Positions 9,101 to 16,962 of a stretch of DNA of 47,274 nucleotides are shown here, piece after piece. This stretch comes from Allorhizocola rhizosphaerae (GTDB lineage Bacteria; Actinomycetota; Actinomycetes; Mycobacteriales; Micromonosporaceae): positions 1-47,274 of the forward strand of contig NZ_QJUG01000043.1 in the NCBI RefSeq assembly GCF_003426775.1, given 5' to 3'. Both the position numbers and the translations under genes were made by a program. Within the stretch, counting starts at the first letter, position 1, and each line of letters opens with the position of its first letter. The notes below the pieces were generated by a model that ran no database searches, was not told the origin of the DNA, and worked only from the letters and a program-made list of their open reading frames with translations.

Positions 9101-11957
9101 GGCCCCCGCGGCGCTGCTGCCGACCAACTTCGCCACCGCGTCGCTCCTCGAGCTGGCCGAGGCGATAGATACCATAGCCGCCCACACCGGATCGGGCGAC
9201 GTCGCGCCGCCGGTGGTTTCCGGTGCCGCGCCCTGGGTGCGCGCCTGGCGGGTGGATGCCGAGGAGTTGCCGGGGGCGACGCCGGTTCTGGGCGACGCGC
9301 CGGGGCAGTGGCAGGTTTTCGCCCCGGCCGATGACGAACTGGCCGCCGTGCTGGCCGACCGGTTGAGGGCAGCGCCGGTGGGCGACGGGGTGCTGGTCCG
9401 ATTGCCCCGAAACGTACAGCGGCGGCATGTCCGGCTGGCTTTCGACGCGGCGCTCGCAGCGATCTCGCGCCCGGAGGTCAACCGGTTTGTGTTGGTGCAA
9501 TCGGAGTTTGGCGCGGCGGGGCTGGCCAAGACCCTCCGGCTGGAGCAACCGCGGCTGCGTACCACCGTGATATGCCTGCCGCCGGACATGGCCGACCTGA
9601 CGGCCATGGCCGACAGGATTGTCGCGGAAGTGGCCGGCACCAACGGTTTTACCGAGGTGCACTTTGACACCGGGGGCGCGCGGCGGGTGCCAACGCTACG
9701 GGCGTTGCCTATGCATCATGCGGATGCCACGTCGCCGCTGGACGCCGCCGATGTGTTGCTGGTTACCGGCGGCGGCAAGGGCATCACGGCCGAATGCGCC
9801 CTGGCGATGGCGCTCGACAGCGGCGCCGCGGTGGGTTTGGTCGGCCGCTCCGATCCGGCGACCGATCCGGAGCTGGCCGCCAACCTGGCCAGGATGACCG
9901 CCGCCGGGGTGCGCGTGCGTTATGCCCGCGCCGATGTGACCGACGCCGAGCAGACCAGGCGGGCCATCGCGGAGGTCGCCGCCGATCTGGGGGCGGTCAC
10001 CGCGATCCTGCACGGCGCGGGCCGCAATGAGCCGGCCGCCTTGCCCAGCCTGGATTTCGCCGCGTTCGAGCAGACGTTCGCCCCGAAGCTTGACGGGCTT
10101 CACGCGACGCTGGCCGCGATCGACCCGCAGCGCCTGCGGTTGCTGGTGACCTTCGGCAGCATCATCGGCCGCACCGGCCTGCGCGGGGAGGCGCACTACG
10201 CGACCGCGAACGAGTGGCTGGCGGCCGCGACCGCCGAGTTCGGGCGCAAGCATCCCGGATGCCGCACCCTGTGCCTGGAGTGGTCGGTCTGGTCCGGCGT
10301 GGGCATGGGCGAGCGGCTGGCGGTGGTGGAAACGCTTGTCCGGCAGGGGATTACTCCAGTGACCCCGGATCAGGGTGTGGCCGTGTTGCGGCGCCTGCTC
10401 GCCGATCCGCGGGCATCGGGGACCATCGTGGTGACCGGGCGTACCGGAGAGCTCGACACTGTTCGCTACGCCGCGTCCGAGCTGCCGCTGCTGCGCTTCG
10501 TGGACCGGCCGCTGGTGCATTACCCGGGCGTCGAGCTGGTTGTCGAGACCAGGCTGGCACTGGGCAGCGACCCGTACCTGGCCGACCATCGGCTCGACGG
10601 GAACCTGCTTTTCCCGGCGGTCCTTGGCCTGGAAGCGATGGCTCAGGTCGGGGCGGCGCTGACCGGACGGGACTCACCCCCGGTGATTGACCACGCCGAG
10701 TTCGCCCGGCCGATCGTGGTGGCGTCCGAAGGCGGCACCACGATCCGGGTGGCGGCAACGGTGACCGGCGATGACACCGTCGCGGTGGCCATCTCCAGCG
10801 AGGAGACCGCCTTCGGCGCCGACCACTTCCGGGCGACATTGCGCTACGGCGCCGAAGAATTCGTTGAAAGTCTTCAGGGGGTACCTGATCAGGCCGCAAC
10901 CGCGCTTGCCCCGGTGCCGCTGGACACCGCCGACCTATACCGTGATGTGCTTTTCCAAGGTCCCCGGTTCCAGCGGCTGAGCCGGTATCACCGCGTTTCC
11001 GCGCACCACGCCGACGCCGAGCTGATCGCGGACCCGGCGGTGGACTGGTTCGCCGCCTACCTGCCCTCGCGCCTGCTGCTGGGCGACCCCGGCCTGCGGG
11101 ACGCGCTCATGCACGGCAACCAAATCTGCGTACCCAACGCCACCCTGCTGCCGCAGGGGGTTGGCCGGATCCACCCGGCCGGGTCACGGCTTGTCGAGAA
11201 TGGACAGTGGCGGTTCAGCTCGGTCCAGCGGCACCAGGAAGGTGACAGTTACGTCTACGATGTCGTCCTGCGCGACGGCGCGGGTGCCGTGGTCGAACGC
11301 TGGGAAGGCCTGCGGCTGCGGGCCGTGCGCAAGCGGGACGGCGCCCGCCGCGGTGCCTCGCCGTGGCTGGCCCCGCTGCTCGGGCCGTACCTTGAACGGG
11401 CAATGGCCGAACTGATCGGTGCCGGCGTGGCGGTCGCGGTGGAGCCGGACGGGTCGCAGCTGGGGCAACGCCGGTCCCGCACGGCGATCGCGGCGGCCCG
11501 AGCGCTGGGGCGCCCGGTGGACGTCCGCTACCGGCCGGATGGCCGTCCGCTGCTCGACGGTGACGGTACCGTCTCGGCTTCGCACGCTGCCGGGCTCACG
11601 CTGTGCGCCGCCACCGATGAAGGCAACCGGGTCGTCGCGTGCGACGTGGAACCGGTCGTGCGGCGCGCGGATGGGGTCTGGCGACGGCTGCTGGGCGCGC
11701 GCGTGGAGCTGGCCGGAACCGTTGCGGCGCAAGCATCCGACGATGCGGACGCCGCGGCGACAAGGGTCTGGGCCGCGCTGGAGTGCCTGCAGAAGGCCGG
11801 GCAATCCCCAAGTGGTCCGCTGGTGCTGGCGTCCGCCGATCCGGGCGGGTGGGTGGTGTTCGCCTCCGGTGAGTTGCGGATCGCGACCCTGGTCACCGCC
11901 GTGCAGGGCAGCCAGACGCCGGTGGCACTCGCTGTTCTCGCGACCCGGGACCGGTAG
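6144..11957 (+). CDS. pksE: Enediyne polyketide synthase PKSE
   Basis: A 1937-residue iterative type I PKS with the enediyne-specific order KS-AT-ACP-KR-DH-PPTase, close to the family's usual 1900-1950 residues. KS: Cys211 in GACSSS, EGHGTGT, and the lysine/histidine block KAMIGHTKAAAG. AT-like domain: Ser656 in GHSLGE. The ACP lies between AT and KR, with Ser971 in DLHLSSITVG; SgcE of C-1027 uses Ser974. KR starts at the TGGGKGI motif near residue 1208. DH contains LADHRLDGNLLFPAV near residue 1480. The C-terminal segment with ACDVEPV near residue 1833 is the integrated phosphopantetheinyl transferase that activates its own ACP. The enzyme makes the linear polyene precursor of the enediyne core in the cytoplasm. 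AAGGAGG sits nine bases before the ATG. The thioesterase gene follows after 2 bp. Confidence 0.97.
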   Translation: MTRIAVVGMACRYPDAASPLQLWENALAGRRAFRRLPDERMRLDDYWDPDPAAPDRFYTRHAAVIEGYRFDRVRYQVAGSTYRSTDLTHWLALDVAAQAIADAGYPMAEGLPLERTQVVVGNSLTGEFTRANTMRLRWPYVRRVTAAALRRRGWDGEQVAAFLADLEAAYKEPFPPIDEDSLAGGLSNTIAGRICNHFDFKGGGFTVDGACSSSLLSVAMASKALLTGDVDVAIAGGVDLSIDPFEIVGFAKTGALATGEMRVYDSGSNGFWPGEGCGMVVLMREADAVAQGRKPYALIAGWGISSDGRGGITRPELGGYRLALRRAYAQAGFGIDTVSLFEGHGTGTKVGDDTELRALSRARADAGPGVAGAAAIGSIKAMIGHTKAAAGVAGLIKAVLAVHHAVLPPTVGCVQPHRMLTEEGATLRALPSAEPFPPGAPVRAGVTAMGFGGINTHVVLDRPDSRRRASLDHRTRTLSASAQDAELLLFDATSPGELRQRLVEVADRVARLAFAQLADLAATLHGRMRGRPHRAAVVAATPEEAERLLRKLISELDAGQRRRLAPDEFAFLGNAGQPGQVGFLFPGQGAGRGTSGGALRRRFAVADEVYTMAALPVGGDMAATQVAQPRIVAGSLAGLRVLSTLDINASVAVGHSLGEITAVHWAGALDAATLLRVAAARGRVMSEHGVPGTMASLAAGPDATARLLDGLPVVIAAYNGPLQTVVSGTEADVRSVLQRARDAGITGAPIAVSHAFHSPLVAPAAGAFAEVLAGERFARVTSRVISTVTGGPLTAETDLPALLRRQITDPVLFGAALDLAAKEVDLLVEVGPGRILTGLARAVTDIPAFALDAGHESLRGLLRIAAAAFVTGVCDSFPALFDDRLVRPLDLRAEPVFFTSPCETVPVDLTAYEPSKTPVPAVKTASAPAVVGSTNESTLDLLRRLVAARAELPVEIVRADSRLLDDLHLSSITVGQVVNEAAQQVGAPAALLPTNFATASLLELAEAIDTIAAHTGSGDVAPPVVSGAAPWVRAWRVDAEELPGATPVLGDAPGQWQVFAPADDELAAVLADRLRAAPVGDGVLVRLPRNVQRRHVRLAFDAALAAISRPEVNRFVLVQSEFGAAGLAKTLRLEQPRLRTTVICLPPDMADLTAMADRIVAEVAGTNGFTEVHFDTGGARRVPTLRALPMHHADATSPLDAADVLLVTGGGKGITAECALAMALDSGAAVGLVGRSDPATDPELAANLARMTAAGVRVRYARADVTDAEQTRRAIAEVAADLGAVTAILHGAGRNEPAALPSLDFAAFEQTFAPKLDGLHATLAAIDPQRLRLLVTFGSIIGRTGLRGEAHYATANEWLAAATAEFGRKHPGCRTLCLEWSVWSGVGMGERLAVVETLVRQGITPVTPDQGVAVLRRLLADPRASGTIVVTGRTGELDTVRYAASELPLLRFVDRPLVHYPGVELVVETRLALGSDPYLADHRLDGNLLFPAVLGLEAMAQVGAALTGRDSPPVIDHAEFARPIVVASEGGTTIRVAATVTGDDTVAVAISSEETAFGADHFRATLRYGAEEFVESLQGVPDQAATALAPVPLDTADLYRDVLFQGPRFQRLSRYHRVSAHHADAELIADPAVDWFAAYLPSRLLLGDPGLRDALMHGNQICVPNATLLPQGVGRIHPAGSRLVENGQWRFSSVQRHQEGDSYVYDVVLRDGAGAVVERWEGLRLRAVRKRDGARRGASPWLAPLLGPYLERAMAELIGAGVAVAVEPDGSQLGQRRSRTAIAAARALGRPVDVRYRPDGRPLLDGDGTVSASHAAGLTLCAATDEGNRVVACDVEPVVRRADGVWRRLLGARVELAGTVAAQASDDADAAATRVWAALECLQKAGQSPSGPLVLASADPGGWVVFASGELRIATLVTAVQGSQTPVALAVLATRDR

Positions 11958-11959
11958 GG

Positions 11960-12397
11960 ATGGCCGGCTACTACGAGTACCGCCACCGGGTGGGGTTCGA
12001 GGAGACCAACCTCGTCGGAAACGTGTATTACGTGAACTATTTGCGTTGGCAAGGGCGTTGCCGCGAGCTGTTTCTGGCCGAACGCGCCCAGGACGTCCTG
12101 CGGGAGCTGCGCGAGGACCTCAAACTGTTCACATTGCGGGTCGACTGCGAGTTCTTCGCCGAGATCACGGCCTTCGACGAGGTGGCGGTGCGCATGCGCC
12201 TGGCCGACCTCACCCAGACCCAGCTGGAATTCACCTTCGACTACTGGCGGCTCGATGCCGCGGGGCCGGAGACGCTGGTGGCCCGGGGGCGCCAGCGGGT
12301 GGCGTGCATGCGGGGGCCCAATGGGCGGACCGCTCCGGCGCGGATACCCGAGGCGCTTGTCCGGGCGTTGGCGCCCTACCAGACGGTGCGAGCTTGA
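11960..12397 (+). CDS. tebC: Enediyne thioesterase (TEBC/E10, hot-dog fold)
   Basis: A 145-residue 4-hydroxybenzoyl-CoA-thioesterase-like protein, the partner that releases the polyene from PKSE. It begins YYEYRHRVGFEETNLVGNVYYVNYLRWQGRCRE, given here as two blocks: RVGFEETNLVGNVYY, where the family's usual catalytic Asp is replaced by Glu/Asn as in enediyne thioesterases, and VNYLRWQGRCRE. The short length matches E10 proteins. Its ATG lies 2 bp after the PKSE stop, with no strong ribosome-binding site of its own, so translation is probably coupled to PKSE and gives linked amounts of the two proteins. Family assignment is secure from sequence and context. Confidence 0.95.
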   Translation: MAGYYEYRHRVGFEETNLVGNVYYVNYLRWQGRCRELFLAERAQDVLRELREDLKLFTLRVDCEFFAEITAFDEVAVRMRLADLTQTQLEFTFDYWRLDAAGPETLVARGRQRVACMRGPNGRTAPARIPEALVRALAPYQTVRA

Positions 12398-12408
12398 GGA
12401 GGCGCTGC

Positions 12409-12957
12409 GTGGAAGTCGTTCGGCAATCACCGCCAATTCAGGGCACGGCTGCGGCCGTGGACCCGCTGGCGCTGCGCCGTGCGCTGGGGGCATTTGCCAC
12501 CGGGGTGACCGTGGTGACCGTGGGCGGAGCGCGACCGCACGGCATGACCGCGAACTCGTTCACCTCGGTGTCGCTGGATCCGCCCTGCATCCTGGTATGC
12601 GTGCAGCGCACTGCCACGATGCACGGCTGCCTCTACGACGCCGGCGCCTTCGCGGTGTCGGTGCTCGGCGCGAACCAGGAACCGGTGGCCCGCTACTTCG
12701 CCAGCAAATCGCGCCCCATGGGAAACGCTCAGTTCGACACGGTCGGCTGGTATCCCGGGGCACACACCGGCGCACCGCTCATCGTCGGCGCGCTGGCGCA
12801 TTTCGAATGCGAACTGCGCGGGACCTATGACGGCGGCGACCACACCATCTTCCTCGGCAGGTTGCTGCACCTGCGTCACGGCCCGGTCCGGCCGGCGCTG
12901 CTGTTCGTCAATGGACAGTTCGGGTCCACCTCGCTGGGAAGCGAGCTGCTGCCATGA
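12409..12957 (+). CDS. NAD(P)H:flavin oxidoreductase (SgcE6-like)
   Basis: A 182-residue flavin reductase of the HpaC/DUF family. GVTVVTVGGARPHGMTANSF and TSVSLDPPCILVCVQ (about residues 32-70) are the flavin-binding core, and GDHTIFLGRLLHLRHG is near the C-terminus. The start is GTG at 12409 with AGGAGG at about 12396-12401, overlapping the end of the thioesterase gene; a much longer in-frame extension overlaps PKSE and is rejected. SgcE6 of C-1027 supplies FADH2 to both the halogenase and the HpaB-type hydroxylase. The same is inferred here for the halogenase at 20529, the hydroxylase at 24789 and perhaps the dehydrogenase-fold monooxygenase at 27824, since no other free reductase is visible. 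The P450 start overlaps its stop (ATGA). Confidence 0.92.
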   Translation: MEVVRQSPPIQGTAAAVDPLALRRALGAFATGVTVVTVGGARPHGMTANSFTSVSLDPPCILVCVQRTATMHGCLYDAGAFAVSVLGANQEPVARYFASKSRPMGNAQFDTVGWYPGAHTGAPLIVGALAHFECELRGTYDGGDHTIFLGRLLHLRHGPVRPALLFVNGQFGSTSLGSELLP

Positions 12958-14291
12958 CCCGCCAGTTCTCCGGCCCGCCGGTTTGGGCCGCTTTCCGGCA
13001 GCTGAGGCTGATGGCACGGGACCGGCTGACGATGATGACCGAGGCGGCGGCCCACGGCGACGCGGTGCGGCTGCCGGTCGGCCACAAGGTGCTGTACCTG
13101 TTCAACCATCCCGAACACGCCCGGCACGTGCTCACCGAGCACAGCGCCAACTACCACAAGGGGATCGGCCTGGTCCACGCCCGCCGTGCGCTGGGCGATG
13201 GTTTGCTGACCAGTGAAGGCGAGCTGTGGCGCAAGCAGCGCAAGGTCATCGCGCCGGCGTTCGCCGGTAAGCACATCTCCCGCCAGGCAGCCGTGATCGC
13301 GCAGGAGGCGGAGAAGCTCATCGAAGAGCTGCGCCGGTGCGCGGGCCGCGGGCCGGTCGACGTGTTAGCCGCGCTGACCCAGCTCACCCTGGGCGTGCTG
13401 GGGCGCACGCTGCTCGACGCCGATCTGCGCGCGTTCGCCTCGATCGGGCGCTCCTTCACCGCGATCCAGGATCAGGCGATGTTCGAACTGGTGACGTTGA
13501 GCGCGGTGCCGATGTGGATTCCGTTGCCCAGGCAGTTGCGGTTCCGGCGCGCCCGGCGCGATCTGGAGCGGATCGTCGACCGCCTTGTCGCGCAACGGTC
13601 AGCGGCCGGGCCGGACGGCGACGACGTGCTCACCCGGCTCATCGAGTCGGCGGGAAGCGAGCCCGATCCCCGGGTGGGGCGCCAGCGCCTGCGCGACGAG
13701 CTGGTGACGCTGTTGCTCGCCGGCCACGAGACCACCGCCAGCACGCTGGGGTGGAGCCTGTACTTGATCGATCGCCATCCCGACGTGCGGCAGCGGTTGC
13801 ACGACGAGGCCGTCGAGGTCCTGGGCGATCGCCGGCCGACCCACGAGGATCTGCGGAGGCTGACCTACACCGGCATGGTCATCCAGGAGGCCATGCGGCT
13901 GTACCCACCGGTGTGGATGTTGCCGCGCAAGGCGATCGCCGCCGACAGCATCGCAGGCTATCGGGTACCCGCCGGCGCCGATGTGCTCATCTGCCCCTAT
14001 ACGCTGCACCGGCGCCCCGATATGTGGCCGGAACCGCAAAGGTTCGAGCCGGAGCGGTTCGCCGCCGATCGGTCGTCGGAGCGGTCGCGTTTCGCTTATC
14101 TGCCTTTCGGTTCCGGCCCTCGGGTCTGCGTGGGCAGTCACCTGGGCATGGCCGAGGCGACCATAGTGCTGGCCATGATTGCCCGCGAGCTACGGCTGTC
14201 GACCGTGCCCGGTTATCCGGTTGTCGCGGAGCCGATGCTGTCGCTGCGGGTGCGCGGTGGCTTGCCGATGTCCGTTCACACGCTCACATGA
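12954..14291 (+). CDS. Cytochrome P450 (SgcE7-like)
   Basis: A 445-residue P450. The I-helix AGHETTAST lies at about residues 255-263, and the haem-binding loop FGSGPRVCVG has Cys392 as thiolate ligand. An ExxR-type helix segment (IQEAMRLYPPVW) and PFxPERF-type QRFEPERFAADR are also present. There is no membrane anchor, so it is a soluble bacterial type that needs external ferredoxin partners, which are not seen in the window. The ATGA overlap with the flavin reductase places it in the PKSE operon, in the order thioesterase, reductase, P450 expected for a nine-membered enediyne core operon. A core-oxidation role is inferred. Codon 138 is TTA, the only one in this stretch of genes besides the DUF1702 tail. 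The 3' end overlaps the convergent AraC gene by 16 bp. Confidence 0.93.
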   Translation: MTRQFSGPPVWAAFRQLRLMARDRLTMMTEAAAHGDAVRLPVGHKVLYLFNHPEHARHVLTEHSANYHKGIGLVHARRALGDGLLTSEGELWRKQRKVIAPAFAGKHISRQAAVIAQEAEKLIEELRRCAGRGPVDVLAALTQLTLGVLGRTLLDADLRAFASIGRSFTAIQDQAMFELVTLSAVPMWIPLPRQLRFRRARRDLERIVDRLVAQRSAAGPDGDDVLTRLIESAGSEPDPRVGRQRLRDELVTLLLAGHETTASTLGWSLYLIDRHPDVRQRLHDEAVEVLGDRRPTHEDLRRLTYTGMVIQEAMRLYPPVWMLPRKAIAADSIAGYRVPAGADVLICPYTLHRRPDMWPEPQRFEPERFAADRSSERSRFAYLPFGSGPRVCVGSHLGMAEATIVLAMIARELRLSTVPGYPVVAEPMLSLRVRGGLPMSVHTLT

Positions 14292-15052
14292 TCGGGCCGG
14301 GTGGTTGCCGCGGCGCGGTTGCCGGCGCCCAACGGCCTGGGGAGCGCCAGAACTGCCGGTGGGTCGGTGGGGATGGCCGGCCGTAACCGGAGGTCGACGG
14401 TCGCGGCCGTGGCGGGGCGCACGATGATCGGACCCGCGAATGCGATCATGCGGTGGCCGTCCATTGGCAACCCTTCTTCCCCGGCCTTGGTGTGGACCAG
14501 CAGGTGCCACCGGCCGCACGGCACCTGCGTGAGCTCGAAACGGTCCGGTTGGTCGAGCATGGCGTAACCCGCCGGGCGGCCCTGGGCGATCCGCTCCGGG
14601 AAGAGGCCGATGAAGACCGGGCCGGTAACCTGTTCGTCTGCCGGCGAAAGAAGCCTCCCCTGCACCGTCGCGCCGGACGGCGGGAGGGGAGAGGGTCTTA
14701 AATGTAATTCTGAAATCGCGTCGCCTGCCCGCCGGTACATCGTCGGGCTGACGCCCACGCTTGCGGCAAAGCGGGTGCAAAATGTGCTCATGCTCGAATA
14801 GCCGACTTGAATACTTATCTCGGTGACGCTCAGACAGGTGGTCTCCAGCAAGTTCTTGGCCTCTTCCATCCGCAGGGCGGACAGAAATTGAGTGGGCGAT
14901 ATCCCGGTGACTCGGCGGAACGTCCGGCAGAAATGGTAGCGACTGAGCATGGCCGTCCGAGCCAGGTCTTCCAATGTGAGCTGGCGATGGAGCTGCTTGC
15001 GCATCTGGGCTATCGAAAGCCCGACGAGATACTCAATAGAACGTCCGGACAA
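14276..15052 (-). CDS. AraC/XylS-family transcriptional regulator
   Basis: A 258-residue regulator with the two helix-turn-helix motifs at the N-terminal end. LTLEDLARTAMLSRYHFCRT lies at about residues 25-44. LSVTEISIQVGYSSMSTFCT lies at about 73-92 and is followed by the typical SPTMYRR. The roughly 150-residue C-terminal part has no clear family signature and may sense a ligand. The start is TTG at 15052 behind GAGGG. The ORF converges on the P450 gene and overlaps it by 16 bp. It is poorer in GC than its neighbours and contains two TTA codons (14705-14707 and 14699-14701, codons 116 and 118), so its translation should depend on the rare leucyl-tRNA in a bldA-type organism. C-1027 also has an AraC regulator (SgcR2). 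It is a plausible pathway regulator. Confidence 0.9.
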   Translation of the reverse strand: MSGRSIEYLVGLSIAQMRKQLHRQLTLEDLARTAMLSRYHFCRTFRRVTGISPTQFLSALRMEEAKNLLETTCLSVTEISIQVGYSSMSTFCTRFAASVGVSPTMYRRAGDAISELHLRPSPLPPSGATVQGRLLSPADEQVTGPVFIGLFPERIAQGRPAGYAMLDQPDRFELTQVPCGRWHLLVHTKAGEEGLPMDGHRMIAFAGPIIVRPATAATVDLRLRPAIPTDPPAVLALPRPLGAGNRAAATTRPDHVSV

Positions 15053-15248
15053 TTTCGACCCTCGATTCTATTGCCGTAAAACGATGGTCAGAATTCTAAC
15101 GGCGCGTCGAATGCGCGGCAATATCGCCGGCCCGGCGCCGTCCGCTGACATTAGAACTCCGTAATGCCTAATTCCGGATAGTGTCACTGTTCGATGCGGA
15201 TTGACTCGCAGAAATACAACATGGAGTTGACCGCACGCGAAAGTGGCC
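15053..15248. promoter_or_regulatory. AT-richer region upstream of the AraC gene
   Basis: About 200 bp with clearly lower GC than the rest of the window and no gene. It would hold the leftward promoter of the AraC regulator. No confident -35/-10 pair or repeated operator was found by eye. Confidence 0.35.
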
Positions 15249-15275
15249 GTGCCCGCGCTGTCATGACGCGGGCAC
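15249..15275 (-). terminator. Hairpin after the secreted-protein gene
   Basis: A perfect 9-bp inverted repeat (GTGCCCGCG at 15249-15257 and CGCGGGCAC at 15267-15275) with a 9-nt loop. It starts 36 bp downstream of the stop of the leftward gene ending at 15311. There is no long T-tract, as is usual in high-GC actinomycetes. Confidence 0.6.
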
Positions 15276-15310
15276 GACTGTTCATCAGGAGGAGATGTTG
15301 AGTGTCTTGC

Positions 15311-16090
15311 TTACTTGGTAAGCGCCGTGACCTGGTCGAACATGGCAGTGGCAACCCGGTTCGCCAGATTGAGGTCGGCCTCCATGGCCACGATCAGCGT
15401 GTCGCCGGTCCCGGCGATGTTGACATTTGCGACGCACTCCTGCGCCGTGTCGACGAGGAACTGTGCCGAGGGCGGCATCTCGTAGTTTCTCACGAGCTTG
15501 TATCCCTCGGTGCCAGGCGTCTCCGAGAACTGGGTCCGGCCGGTCACCGCCAGCGTGGTGGCACCCGGCAGGCTCAGAGCCTGGCGCTCCGTGTAGGTGA
15601 TGGCACCGGTGACCCGGCCCTCCAGAGTGAGGGTGCCGGTCTGGCAGCTGAAGATCCTGGAGCGAATCTTCTGCAGCAGGTCCGCGTTCGCACCACCGGG
15701 CACGGTGACGACGGCGTGGACGAAGTTGTCGTTGTGGTCGTCGTCGACCCGGCTACCGAACTGGACCCAGCCTCGCAGCGACTCCATCGGGCCGAGCACA
15801 TCCTCCAGGTAGGTGGCGCAGCTTTGGGGCGAGAACACCATGCTCGGCGGCGCGGCGAACGCGTTGGCGGCCGCGGCCTCGACGAAGGTCATCGGCCCGC
15901 TGACGTAGCGGCTTTCCGGCAATTCGCTCTGCGGCACCAGCACCGAGCGCATCTGCTCCATGCTCAGCTGGGTGCTCGCCCCGGGGCCGTCCCCGGAATT
16001 CGCCGCAGCGTACACCGTCCCGGCCGCGACGACTGCGACCACTGCGGCCAGGGTGATGCCCCAGCCGAGTGTCTTGGCGTTGTTGCGCAT
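15311..16090 (-). CDS. Secreted/membrane-anchored protein with PknH-sensor-like layout
   Basis: A 259-residue protein of unknown function. The N-terminus has one hydrophobic segment (WGITLAAVVAVVAAGTVYA) ending in a possible VYA-A signal-peptidase site; the rest is soluble, so it acts outside the cytoplasm. The start is ATG at 16090 with AAGGAGA upstream; an extension to 16186 is unlikely. The mature part has three cysteines, in the contexts PQSCATYLED, IFSCQTGT and AQECVANV. All three align with cysteines in the lipoprotein at 34427-35215. LRGWVQFG against LEGWYQYG and AITYTERQALSLP against KLAFTERKVSTLP also match, so the two are paralogues. The layout resembles the extracellular PknH_C sensor domain of mycobacterial lipoproteins and kinases (inference). 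It is not a CagA-type apoprotein. It may bind or sense the drug. Confidence 0.85.
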   Translation of the reverse strand: MRNNAKTLGWGITLAAVVAVVAAGTVYAAANSGDGPGASTQLSMEQMRSVLVPQSELPESRYVSGPMTFVEAAAANAFAAPPSMVFSPQSCATYLEDVLGPMESLRGWVQFGSRVDDDHNDNFVHAVVTVPGGANADLLQKIRSRIFSCQTGTLTLEGRVTGAITYTERQALSLPGATTLAVTGRTQFSETPGTEGYKLVRNYEMPPSAQFLVDTAQECVANVNIAGTGDTLIVAMEADLNLANRVATAMFDQVTALTK

Positions 16091-16135
16091 TTCTCCTTCT
16101 CCGATCGTCTTGCCCGGTTGGGCAATCCATCTATT

Positions 16136-16155
16136 GATGTACGGAGGCGTACATC
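16136..16155. promoter_or_regulatory. Perfect 8-bp inverted repeat upstream of secreted-protein gene
   Basis: GATGTACG and CGTACATC (16136-16143 and 16148-16155) flank a GAGG spacer, 46 bp upstream of the ATG at 16090. Its position suits an operator or a structured leader. The regulator is unknown. Confidence 0.4.
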
Positions 16156-16272
16156 CGAAGGTGGAAGGGGAGCCTGAACGGCTCATCTGAGGTCAATGCT
16201 CGGCGTGCCATCCGGGTGCCGCACCTCCCGAAGTGCGTAGGCGTACCGGCCGCGGAGCGCACGATCGCGGCA

Positions 16273-16962
16273 TCAACGCCTGCGCGCGAGGGTGACGCCG
16301 TCGGCGATGGGAAGCATCACGGTGTCCAGCCGTTCATCGGCGGCGAGCGCGAGGTTGACTTCCCGCATGACGCGGGCGCAACTGCGCATCAGGCCGTCGT
16401 CGGCGAGTTCCGGGTCGATCACGTACCCGTCAAGCAAGACATTGTCCAAAATGAGCAGGCCGCCCGGCCGTAGCAGCGGCACCGCCAGCTCGCAATAGCG
16501 TGGGTAGTTCATCTTGTCCGCGTCGATGAAGACGATGTCGGCGACCGGCTCTCCGCCCAGTTCGCCAAGGACGCGCCGGGCCGGGCCCAGGCGAAATTCG
16601 ATCCGGTCCGCCACCGCGGCTCGTTGCCAATGTTCATGGGCGATGCCCAGCCACGCATCCGTGACGTCGCAAGTGATGACCCGCCCTCCGGCCGGCAGGC
16701 CGCGGGCGAGGGCGAGCGCCGACAGCCCGGTGAACGTGCCGACATCCACGGCGACGGTGGCTCGGGCCAGCCGGGCCAGCATCGTCAGCAGCGACGCCTG
16801 TTCAAAGGGCACCATCATGCCGGCCTGATCGCCCGCCGCGGCCGTGTACGCGATCAGGCTCTGCACGACCTCATCCGGCGGGGTGCAGGAGCGCAGCAGG
16901 TAGCCGCGTAGCGCCTGGCTCATGGGAAGGTGCTTGACGCCGGCGGAGCCGCCTGCGGTCAT
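16273..16962 (-). CDS. Class I SAM-dependent O-methyltransferase, catechol/caffeoyl-CoA type
   Basis: A 229-residue methyltransferase of the cation-dependent O-methyltransferase family. Motif I is VAVDVGTFTGLSALALARGL (about residues 72-91). The metal/substrate block VADIVFIDADKMNYPRY lies at about 138-154. LLILDNVLLDGYV follows, where family members place the Asp-Asn metal ligands. These enzymes methylate one hydroxyl of a catechol. Its ATG overlaps the carrier-protein stop (ATGA at 16959-16962), so the two are co-translated. That makes the carrier-bound, HpaB-hydroxylated beta-tyrosine its likely substrate and predicts a methoxy-phenol in the product, as in maduropeptin. C-1027 keeps a free catechol. 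An ATG at 16923 is a weaker alternative start. Methylation of another aryl unit cannot be excluded. Confidence 0.88.
   Translation of the reverse strand: MTAGGSAGVKHLPMSQALRGYLLRSCTPPDEVVQSLIAYTAAAGDQAGMMVPFEQASLLTMLARLARATVAVDVGTFTGLSALALARGLPAGGRVITCDVTDAWLGIAHEHWQRAAVADRIEFRLGPARRVLGELGGEPVADIVFIDADKMNYPRYCELAVPLLRPGGLLILDNVLLDGYVIDPELADDGLMRSCARVMREVNLALAADERLDTVMLPIADGVTLARRR

Noticed and set aside
7551-9662. 703-codon minus-strand frame
   Set aside because: Antisense to PKSE; no recognisable domain.
15311-16090. CagA/NcsA-type enediyne apoprotein
   Set aside because: Twice the size, different cysteine pattern, and no similarity to the small immunoglobulin-like apoproteins as I know them; it matches the other exported paralogue instead.
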